From JANMAT01 sp031359995 (GTDB taxonomy: Bacteria; Actinomycetota; Acidimicrobiia; Acidimicrobiales; Ilumatobacteraceae): a stretch of 51,010 nucleotides of DNA. The position numbers and the translations under genes were made by a program. The stretch lies in assembly GCA_031359995.1 (NCBI GenBank), contig JANMAT010000013.1, positions 1 to 51,010 of the forward strand, read 5' to 3'. Positions 8,576 to 14,845 of this stretch are shown here, piece after piece (within the stretch, counting starts at the first letter, position 1; the number at the start of each line of letters is the position of its first letter). The notes below the pieces were generated by a model. It was not told where the DNA came from. It saw nothing but the letters and a program-made list of their open reading frames with translations, and searched no databases.

Positions 8576-9262
8576 TCAGCCGGTGTGGCCCGTCCACTGG
8601 TGACCGTCGTGGTAGCGCCACTCGGCCTGGCGCCACGGATCGGGGTACCAGCCGGGCGCGGCCGGTGCCGGCGGGACCCCGCCGGTGAACGCGGGCGTGT
8701 ACGCCGGTGCCGCGTCGGTGACCGCGACCTCGGGCGGCGGCCCGTCGTGGCTGCGGCGCACGATGCCGGCGATGAGCATGATGATGCCGAGAGCCAGGCC
8801 CAGCCCGGCCAGAGCGGCGAAACCGATGTTGGTGATCGACGCGCCGAGCGCGTCGAACGCGGCGCGCTTGGCGAACACGTCGGCCGTCTCGGGGACGCGC
8901 ACCCGGTAGGTGCCGGCCCGTTCGGCCTGGAAGCTGATGGTGGCCCGGTAGACCGTGCCGTTCGCGGTGTACGTCTCGAAGCTGGTGGTGGCCCGGGTGG
9001 CCACCGTGCCCCCGCCGGGCCCCGTCACGGTCACGTCGCCGGCGCGCAACGACGAGGTGCCCTCGCGCTGGAACACGTCGTACGTGCCTTTGCCGGCGTC
9101 GAGCACGATGGTGCCGCCCTGGGGGCGGACGGGGTCGAACAGACCGTGGGCGAGCTGGCCGAAGCCGCGGCCGATGAACACCGCGCACAGCACGAAGCAC
9201 ACGCCCATGACCCCGAGCGAGAGCACGAGGCCGGGGCCCTTGCGCCGCCTGCGCTCGCTCAC
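8576..9262 (-). CDS. Membrane-anchored beta-domain protein with C-terminal DUF2510
   Basis: GTG 9262 overlaps the stop of the GT2 gene (9259-9261), fixing the start and a 228-residue product. It has an N-terminal helix (VLSLGVMGVCFVLCAVF), a beta-rich outer domain (FQAERAGTYRVRVPE), a second helix (NIGFAALAGLGLALGIIMLIAGIV), then a proline-rich cytosolic tail ending in APGWYPDPWRQAEWRYHDG, the hallmark of DUF2510, a short Trp-rich domain common in actinobacterial membrane proteins. The paralogue downstream lacks the DUF2510. The function is unknown; DUF2510 may mediate protein contacts at the membrane. Confidence 0.72.
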   Translation of the reverse strand: MSERRRRKGPGLVLSLGVMGVCFVLCAVFIGRGFGQLAHGLFDPVRPQGGTIVLDAGKGTYDVFQREGTSSLRAGDVTVTGPGGGTVATRATTSFETYTANGTVYRATISFQAERAGTYRVRVPETADVFAKRAAFDALGASITNIGFAALAGLGLALGIIMLIAGIVRRSHDGPPPEVAVTDAAPAYTPAFTGGVPPAPAAPGWYPDPWRQAEWRYHDGHQWTGHTG

Positions 9263-9993
9263 CGGGTCGCCGCGGTGGCATCGTCGAGACGGCGGACCTC
9301 GAACCCGAGGCCGCCCAGGCTGACCACCAGGGCGCGGGCCAGGAACGCCAGCGCGGCCAGGGGCCGGGCCGACGACCGGCCGGCCAGACGGGGGGCCATG
9401 GTGACCGCGACCTCCTCCACGCGGTACCCGGCGCGGCCGGCCACCACGATCGCCTCGAACGTGTCGCCCAGGTAGTGCACCGGGTACGAGCGGGCGAACT
9501 CGTCGAGCAGCGGTCGGGCGATGCACCGCAGCCCCGACGATGCATCGGTGATGGGGCGACCGGCGGCCCGTGACGCGATGCGGGCCAGCACCCGCATGGC
9601 CAGCCGGCGCTTGCCGCCCACGACCATGCCCGGTGTGTCGCGGGCGAAGCGGCTGCCGACCACGAGGTGGGCGCCGGTGGCGGCCTGGGTCTCGAGCACA
9701 CGGGCGATCTGGTCGGCGGGGTGCTGGCCGTCGGCGTCGCACTGCACGACGGCGTCGTAGCCGCGGTCGATGGCGTAGCGGAACCCGCAGCGCAGGGCGC
9801 CGCCGACGCCCAGGTTCACCGGCAGGGCGAGCACGGCCGCGCCGGCGGCCCGGGCCCGGGCCACGGTGGCGTCCGTGGAACCGTCGCTCACCACGGCCAC
9901 GTCGTAGCCGTTGGCCCGCAGGTCGCCCACGACGGCGCCGACGCTGGCCTCCTCGTTCAGGGCGGGCACCACCACGAGCACGCGCCGGCTCAC
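9259..9993 (-). CDS. GT2 of the polyprenyl-phosphate (dolichol-phosphate mannosyltransferase-like) type
   Basis: The 244 residues begin RVLVVVPALNEEASVGAVV, the typical DPM1/PgaC-like entry, with VAVVSDGSTDATV for the nucleotide and VVQCDADGQHPADQI for the DxD metal site. QHP after DxD is the usual DPM-type motif. The protein lacks C-terminal membrane helices and relies on the small DUF2304 protein encoded immediately upstream (4-bp overlap). GT2/DUF2304 pairs are frequent in actinobacteria and probably make lipid-linked sugars for envelope glycans. The donor sugar cannot be decided from the sequence. Confidence 0.87.
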   Translation of the reverse strand: MSRRVLVVVPALNEEASVGAVVGDLRANGYDVAVVSDGSTDATVARARAAGAAVLALPVNLGVGGALRCGFRYAIDRGYDAVVQCDADGQHPADQIARVLETQAATGAHLVVGSRFARDTPGMVVGGKRRLAMRVLARIASRAAGRPITDASSGLRCIARPLLDEFARSYPVHYLGDTFEAIVVAGRAGYRVEEVAVTMAPRLAGRSSARPLAALAFLARALVVSLGGLGFEVRRLDDATAATR

Positions 9994-10358
9994 GAGCTGC
10001 CGGCGTTGCGGTCGTCGAGCTCGTCGAGCCGGTTGGCCAGCAGGGCGTGGGCCTCGGCCAGTTCGCGCAGCTGGGCCTGCAGGCCCGACACGCTGATGGA
10101 CAGCTGCACGGCGATGGCCACCAGCAGCACCGTGGCGCCGGCCAGCAGCACGCCGGTGGCGGTCATGGAGAACAGCTCGGCCAGCGGTCGCACGAGCGAG
10201 GCGGCCGCCGCCGCCACCAGGGTCACCACGGCGATGGCCAGCCAGCCGAGCATGTAGCGCAGCGTGATGAGTCGGCGCCGGGCCAGGGTGATGGCGGCCG
10301 CCGCCAGCAGCACTCCGCCGGTGGCGATGAGGAGCCCCTGGCCGAACCCCGATGACAT
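9990..10358 (-). CDS. DUF2304 family small membrane protein
   Basis: A 122-residue protein with three hydrophobic helices (GLLIATGGVLLAAAAITLA; YMLGWLAIAVVTLVAAAAA; MTATGVLLAGATVLLVAIA) and a C-terminal coiled-coil-like segment LQAQLRELAEAHALLANRLD. The helix pattern and the RRRLITLRYMLGWL segment match DUF2304, whose members accompany GT2 enzymes, probably as the membrane partner or lipid-carrier site. The stop overlaps the GT2 start by 4 bp. It begins 2 bp after the end of the HhH gene. Confidence 0.82.
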   Translation of the reverse strand: MSSGFGQGLLIATGGVLLAAAAITLARRRLITLRYMLGWLAIAVVTLVAAAAASLVRPLAELFSMTATGVLLAGATVLLVAIAVQLSISVSGLQAQLRELAEAHALLANRLDELDDRNAGSS

Positions 10359-10360
10359 GG

Positions 10361-11032
10361 TCAGGCCTTCTTGGGCGGGCGGCCGGCGGCCTTCTTCGCC
10401 GGCGCCGCCTTCTTGGCCGCCGGCGCCTTCTTCGTCGGGACGGTCAGGGCCAGCGGGCGGTCCTGCTTGTCGCGCTTGGCCGCCTTGGCCGCCTTCTTCC
10501 ACTCGCGGACCTTGCCCAGCGAGAGCTCGTCGGAGATGTCGGCCACCGAGCGGGGCACCTCGTCGCCGAACTTGCCGGCGGCGGCCTGCCAGCCGGCGGG
10601 GGCCACACCCTGACGCTTGGCCAGGAGCGCCAGGAAGATCTGGCTCTTCTCCTCGCCGTAGCCGGGCAGCTCGCGCAGGCGGGCGTACAGCTCGGCGCCG
10701 GTGGCCACGCCGTCCCACAGCGCCTCGGCCCGTCCGTCGTAGCGGTCGGTGAGCACCACGCACACCTCGTGGATGCGCCGGCCCATCGACGCGGGGAACC
10801 GGTGGATGGCCGGCTTGTCGCAGCACACGGTCACGAACGCTTCCGCGTCCATGTCGGCGATGCGGGCGGCGTCGAGGTGACCGAGGCGCTCCTGCAGCGT
10901 GGCCGGACCGCGAAAGGCCCACTCCATGGGCACCTGCTGGTCGAGGAGCATGCCGAGGAGGAGGGCGAGACCGTCGGTGTTGAGCAGGCGGTCCGCCTCG
11001 GCCTCACCGGTGATGTAGAGCGTGCCGGGCAT
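10361..11032 (-). CDS. HhH-GPD-type base-excision-repair-like protein with basic Lys/Ala tail
   Basis: A 223-residue protein. The first ~165 residues resemble an actinobacterial HhH-GPD subfamily, with a helix-hairpin-helix LRELPGYGEEKSQIFLALL that would bind the DNA backbone, and an N-terminal part MLLDQQVPMEWAF typical of these small glycosylase-like proteins. The last ~45 residues are Lys/Ala/Pro-rich (KKAPAAKKAAPAKKAAGRPP), histone-H1-like, ending with an AT-hook-like GRP core. I cannot confirm the catalytic Asp, so glycosylase activity is not assured. A TACCAT box 6 nt before the ATG suggests a leaderless transcript that heads the operon down to 7388. Confidence 0.78.
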   Translation of the reverse strand: MPGTLYITGEAEADRLLNTDGLALLLGMLLDQQVPMEWAFRGPATLQERLGHLDAARIADMDAEAFVTVCCDKPAIHRFPASMGRRIHEVCVVLTDRYDGRAEALWDGVATGAELYARLRELPGYGEEKSQIFLALLAKRQGVAPAGWQAAAGKFGDEVPRSVADISDELSLGKVREWKKAAKAAKRDKQDRPLALTVPTKKAPAAKKAAPAKKAAGRPPKKA

Positions 11033-11038
11033 GGGCCG

Positions 11039-11044
11039 ATGGTA
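11039..11044 (-). promoter_or_regulatory. -10 box of a leaderless promoter (TACCAT)
   Basis: On the minus strand TACCAT is followed by 6 nt and then the ATG at 11032, with no Shine-Dalgarno. The same arrangement recurs before several other genes in this window. Confidence 0.5.
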
Positions 11045-11091
11045 GCCAGCGGCGTGTCCCGTCGACCGCGACGGGCGAAAAACAGCCGCCA

Positions 11092-11280
11092 GCCGAGCGC
11101 GGCAGGGGGGAGCGCTGCGCTCGGCCGGTCATGGCCTTCGTCTGTGAATCCGGCACCCACCGGCGTCATCCCCATTGACGGCGTCGATGTCTTCCGGCTT
11201 GTGTTGGAGGGCTCCCACCACCAGGTGCCCTGCGTGAAAGCTATGCCACCGTCGGTGGGAGCGGTGGTGAGGAGACGAAG
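11092..11280. other. Gene-free region dense in inverted repeats
   Basis: The 264-bp gap 11033-11296 holds no convincing ORF. It holds a 9-bp stem GCCGAGCGC (11092-11100)/GCGCTCGGC (11117-11125), an 8-bp pair CTTCGTCT (11136-11143)/AGACGAAG (11273-11280), and nested inside it a 9-bp pair GCTCCCACC (11211-11219)/GGTGGGAGC (11254-11262). The minus-strand methyltransferase ends at 11297 and the HhH gene starts at 11032, so this could be the terminator of one gene, promoter upstream region of the other, or a small structured RNA. No recognised RNA family is apparent. Confidence 0.35.
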
Positions 11281-11296
11281 AGATCTTCCGACCGTT

Positions 11297-12424
11297 TCAG
11301 GTGGGGTCGGTGCCGGCCCCACCCGGCGCCCGCCGAGCCAGCTGCCACACCGTGCGGGCGCCCGGCACCCGGCGGGCCAGCTCCCGGGCCACGGCTCTGG
11401 TGGGGGCGTGGGCCAGGGCCTGCTCGGCCCGGCGGAGCCGGTCGACCAGGGCGGCGACCGAGGTCGGCGGGTAGTAGCGACCATCGGCCAGGACCGCGGC
11501 CCGCTCCCGCACCTCTTCTTCGGCCCGCCAGCGGGCCAGGTCCTGCGGGCGGGCGAGCGCCGCCTTGTTCGGCTGTGACACGACGTAGGCGAACAGCGTG
11601 CGGGCGGGGTCGCGGGTCACCTCGGCTTCGTCGCGGCGCACGATGAGCTCGACCCACTCCGTGACCGTGTCGAGGTGGTCGAACACGCCGTCGTTGAACG
11701 TGAGCAACGGGTAGGCCAGCCACCCGCCGAGCATGCGTTCGTGCACGGGGGTGAAGTACCGGCGCAGCACGTCCAGGTAGAGCTCGCTGTGCACGGCCTC
11801 GGTCGGGTCAGTGGCCAGCATCGTGGCCAGGTCGGGGTAGTCGAGGCCGTGGCGCAGCGCCGGCGGCAGTTCCTGGTTCAGCTGCCAGATCGCCTCCCAC
11901 TGGGCACCCGGGTACTGGTTGCGGTGCGGCCCCACGTAGTCCCACGTGACCAGCCAGCCATCGTCGGGCAGCAGCTCGCACAGGCGGCGCACGACGCGGT
12001 CGAGGTAGGCGATGTGATGGCCGGCGGCGACGTTGACCACGAGGTCGTAGCCCTCGCCGGGGAAGGCCCCGGCGTTGGTGTCGACGCGCTCGTAGTGCAG
12101 GCGGCCGCGGTAGCGGTCGTCGGCCGCTGCGGTGGCACGGGCCGCGGCCAGCAGCTCGTCGGAGATGTCGACGCCCACCGCTTCGCGCACGACACCGTGG
12201 TCGATGAGGGCCCGCTCGACCCAACCGTTCCCGCAGTTGAGGAGCAGGGCCTTGGCGAACGGTTCGCCCCGCAGGGCCTTCACGTGGCCGATCCAGCCGA
12301 CGTCGGGATCGTCGGTGGCGCGCCGGTTCTGGTAGCGCACAACGGGGTCGAGGGCGTTCCAGTAGCGCTCGCCGCGCTCGTAGTACCTGTGCTGCGTCGC
12401 GGGGACGACGGTGGGCTCCGCCAT
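11297..12424 (-). CDS. SAM-dependent methyltransferase-like protein, 375 aa
   Basis: The ATG at 12424 gives MAEPTVVPATQHRYYERGE. Motif I-like ALLLNCGNGWVERALIDHG (the usual GxGxG replaced by CGNGW), the strand-2 acidic end EAVGVDISDELL, and YDLVVNVAAGHHIAYLDRV for motif IV identify a class I methyltransferase fold. The ~150 residues after the catalytic domain include TFNDGVFDHLDTVTEWVEL and an Arg-rich helical tail. The N-terminus, with an unusual YERGERYWN, is shared by several sugar/lipid methyltransferases, but the substrate is unclear. The gene is monocistronic, lying downstream of the Tat-exported surface protein. Confidence 0.75.
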   Translation of the reverse strand: MAEPTVVPATQHRYYERGERYWNALDPVVRYQNRRATDDPDVGWIGHVKALRGEPFAKALLLNCGNGWVERALIDHGVVREAVGVDISDELLAAARATAAADDRYRGRLHYERVDTNAGAFPGEGYDLVVNVAAGHHIAYLDRVVRRLCELLPDDGWLVTWDYVGPHRNQYPGAQWEAIWQLNQELPPALRHGLDYPDLATMLATDPTEAVHSELYLDVLRRYFTPVHERMLGGWLAYPLLTFNDGVFDHLDTVTEWVELIVRRDEAEVTRDPARTLFAYVVSQPNKAALARPQDLARWRAEEEVRERAAVLADGRYYPPTSVAALVDRLRRAEQALAHAPTRAVARELARRVPGARTVWQLARRAPGGAGTDPT

Positions 12425-12459
12425 GGTGGCGCCAGTCTCACACGCGGGCGTGCTCGACC

Positions 12460-12476
12460 GGCGCCACCGTGGCGCC
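12460..12476 (-). terminator. Short GC-rich hairpin after the surface-protein gene
   Basis: GGCGCCAC (12460-12467) and GTGGCGCC (12469-12476) form a near-perfect palindrome with a 1-nt centre, 8 bp after the stop of the minus-strand gene at 12484. There is no U-tract. Confidence 0.35.
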
Positions 12477-12483
12477 CGCACGA

Positions 12484-13539
12484 TCAGCCGTAGTAGCCGA
12501 TGACGTCCAGGATGAAGTTCGTACCGACGACGCTGCCGCCCGAGTGCAGCTTCACCTTGGCCGCAGCGTCCACGCCCGACACCGTGGTGGTGGCGATGGC
12601 CTGCCCGGCGCTCGACCAGTTGATGGTGCTGGTGCCCGGCCATGCCGCCAGGGCGTTGGAGAACAGCCCGAGGAAGCCGGACCCCGTGGTGTCGGCCACG
12701 GTCAGGGTCACCAGCGCGGCGGTGGCGCCCGCGGGTACCGCCGGGGTGGCCACTGCGCCCACGAAGCCCGTGGCCAGGCTCACCGCGCGCTCGGCACTGG
12801 CGCCGAGGGGGCCATCACCGGTGGCGGCCGGGCCTGCGGCCGCGGGCCGCGAGTCGTACACGCGCACCGGCGCGTCCAGCAGGAACAGCTCGCCGGCGGA
12901 ACCGGCGGTCGACGTACCGCCGAGGCGCACCAGGCTGCCGTCGGCGTCGGCCAGCCACAGGTTGCCCTCGTCGGTGAACAGGATGTCGCCCTTCTTCACC
13001 GAGGCGGGCAGGATCGCGGCCTCGGTGCCGTTGGAGACGAGGTTGATGGCGGCGCGGTTGCCGCGGAACCGACCACCGATGGTGCCGGCCACGGCGGCGG
13101 CGCCATAGCCGACCACGCCGGCGTGGTCGTCGTGTTGGGTGTAGCCGTACACGCCGTTGCGGGCGGCGCCACTGATGGATGCCCAACCGGCCAGGGCGGC
13201 CGGGTAGCTCGAGCCCGCCGTCGTCCACGTGTTGCCGGTCTGGAACAGGAAGGCCGCACCGCCCGCGGGCCCGCCCACGTTGTTGACGCCCGTGAGGGCG
13301 ACCGAGGTGTTCGCGGCCGTGCCGTCCTGGCCGAGCACGAAAGCTGAGTTGTCGGTCGCGGCCGCCGGTGCGGCCCGCAGCAGGGCACCGCCGGCAGCGA
13401 CGCCGGCGGCGCCGATGGCCAGCTTCTTGAACATGTCGCGGCGGCTGCTGACCACCTCGATCTGGGGCTCGGTCACCGCCGCCTTGAGCTCGGCCAGCTG
13501 GGTTTCGAGCGCGGCGATGCGCTCGTTGATCTCGGACAC
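12484..13539 (-). CDS. Tat-exported surface protein with N-terminal coiled coil
   Basis: I start at GTG 13539 because GGGAGG (13547-13552) lies 7 nt upstream; the in-frame ATG at 13557 would place that Shine-Dalgarno inside the gene. The 351-residue product opens with a coiled coil (INERIAALETQLAELKAAV), then a twin-arginine signal SRRDMFKKLAIGAAGVAAGG and an AxA cleavage region. The middle is a Gly/Ala/Asn-rich repeat-like region (GVYGYTQHDDHAGVVGYG), reminiscent of phage tail or trimeric surface proteins. The C-terminus (VRVYDSR ... VTLTVADTTGSGFLGLFS ... DVIGYYG) is a diverged copy of the domain repeated in the 38768-40708 protein. It is probably exposed on the cell surface. Confidence 0.72.
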   Translation of the reverse strand: MSEINERIAALETQLAELKAAVTEPQIEVVSSRRDMFKKLAIGAAGVAAGGALLRAAPAAATDNSAFVLGQDGTAANTSVALTGVNNVGGPAGGAAFLFQTGNTWTTAGSSYPAALAGWASISGAARNGVYGYTQHDDHAGVVGYGAAAVAGTIGGRFRGNRAAINLVSNGTEAAILPASVKKGDILFTDEGNLWLADADGSLVRLGGTSTAGSAGELFLLDAPVRVYDSRPAAAGPAATGDGPLGASAERAVSLATGFVGAVATPAVPAGATAALVTLTVADTTGSGFLGLFSNALAAWPGTSTINWSSAGQAIATTTVSGVDAAAKVKLHSGGSVVGTNFILDVIGYYG

Positions 13540-13546
13540 GAAGTAC

Positions 13547-13552
13547 CTCCCT
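13547..13552 (-). promoter_or_regulatory. Shine-Dalgarno deciding the start of the Tat surface protein
   Basis: On the minus strand GGGAGG is followed by 7 nt and GTG at 13539. This favours GTG over the ATG at 13557. Confidence 0.65.
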
Positions 13553-13645
13553 GACATGGACCGCCCCCATAGAGCGATCCCCTCGCTTGTCGCGACGGTA
13601 TGGGCGAGTCGCCGGCACCCGTGCTGATACGCGACGACGGTGACC

Positions 13646-13651
13646 TACGAT
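13646..13651 (+). promoter_or_regulatory. -10 box of a leaderless promoter (TACGAT)
   Basis: TACGAT is followed by exactly 6 nt and the ATG at 13658. It also supports ATG 13658 over the GTG at 13640. Confidence 0.55.
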
Positions 13652-13657
13652 CCCGCC

Positions 13658-14845
13658 ATGGCTGACCAGGTCCTGGCGGCGACGTTGGTGGCACCGGGGT
13701 GCCTCGAACTGCGCTACTACCCGTTCCCCGAGACGCTCGCGCCGGGCGCGGTGCTGCTGCGCATGTTGGCCTCGGGCATATGCGGCACCGACAAGCACAC
13801 CTTCAAGGGCGAGACCCAGCAGTACGCCGGTACCGCCCACGCGTCGTCCACGCCGTTCCCGATCATCCAGGGGCACGAGAACGTCGGCCTGGTCGCCGCG
13901 TTGGGGCCCGGCGGGGCCACCGCGTTCGACGGCACGGCGCTGCACGAGGGCGACCGCGTCGTGCCCGCCCCCAACCGTGCCTGCGGCCGCTGCCACTTCT
14001 GCCGCAACGACTTCCCGTACTACTTCTGCCGCTCGCTCGAGAACTACGGCAACTCGCTCACCGCTGCCACCCCGCCCCATCTGTTCGGCGGGTGGGCCGA
14101 GCACCTGTACCTGCACCCGGGCACACCGGTGTTCCGCGTGCCCGACGCCCTGCCCACCGGCGTGGCGGTGCTCACGGAGCTGTTCGCCGTGACCCACAGC
14201 CTCGAGCTGACCGCCGCCATGCCCCGTCCCGGCGGCTTCCGCCCGGGCGACACCGTGGCGGTGGTGGGCGCTGGTCCGGTCGGCATCGTGCACGTCGCCA
14301 AGGCCGCGCTCATGGGTGCGTCTCGCGTGATCGCCGTCGACCCGTTCGGGCCGCGCGCCGCGCTGGCCGGCGAGCTGGGCGCCACCGACACGGTCACCGG
14401 CACCGCCGAGCATGCCGAGGTACGGGCCCGCGTGCTCGACGCCACCGACGGCCGTGGCGCCGACGTGGTGGTCGACGCCAGTGGTCACCCGGCCAGCTTC
14501 GCCCCGTCGCTCGCCCTGCTTCGCGACGGCGGCACGCTGGTGGAGGTGGGCGCCTTCGTCGACCTCGGCACCGTGCCCGTGAACCCGGCCACCATCCTGG
14601 GCCGCAACCTCACCATCGTCGGCGTCGCCGGCGAGGACGCCCGCATCTACGACGCCACGCTGCGGATGCTCGCCGAGCACCACGAGCGCGTGCCGTTCCA
14701 CCGCGCCGTGACCCACACGTTCGGGCTCGACGAGGTGGAACGGGCCATGCAGACCGCACTGGCGGCAGACACCGCGATGAAGGTGGTGCTGACCCCGAAC
14801 GGTCAGGCCAGCGCCGGGTTCACCGCGTCGGCGTCGATGCCGTAG
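13658..14845 (+). CDS. Zinc-dependent medium-chain alcohol dehydrogenase
   Basis: A 395-residue MDR-superfamily enzyme. The catalytic-zinc ligands sit in ASGICGTDKHTF and GHENVG. The structural-zinc lobe is complete (CGRCHFCRNDFPYYFC, pattern C-x2-C-x2-C-x7-C). The Rossmann motif is VAVVGAGPVGIVHVA. It oxidises an alcohol or polyol with NAD(P); the long loop before the structural zinc and the segment SLENYGNSLTAATPPHLFGG resemble threonine/sorbitol-type members, but the substrate cannot be named. The start follows a TACGAT box by 6 nt. The 3' end overlaps the convergent aceE gene by 43 bp. Confidence 0.9.
   Translation: MADQVLAATLVAPGCLELRYYPFPETLAPGAVLLRMLASGICGTDKHTFKGETQQYAGTAHASSTPFPIIQGHENVGLVAALGPGGATAFDGTALHEGDRVVPAPNRACGRCHFCRNDFPYYFCRSLENYGNSLTAATPPHLFGGWAEHLYLHPGTPVFRVPDALPTGVAVLTELFAVTHSLELTAAMPRPGGFRPGDTVAVVGAGPVGIVHVAKAALMGASRVIAVDPFGPRAALAGELGATDTVTGTAEHAEVRARVLDATDGRGADVVVDASGHPASFAPSLALLRDGGTLVEVGAFVDLGTVPVNPATILGRNLTIVGVAGEDARIYDATLRMLAEHHERVPFHRAVTHTFGLDEVERAMQTALAADTAMKVVLTPNGQASAGFTASASMP

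Noticed and set aside
11058..11075. CCCGTCG-ACCG-CGACGGG hairpin as an intrinsic terminator
   Set aside because: It is followed by an A-run on the plus strand, and the corresponding T-run precedes it on the minus strand, so the U-tract polarity is wrong for either direction.
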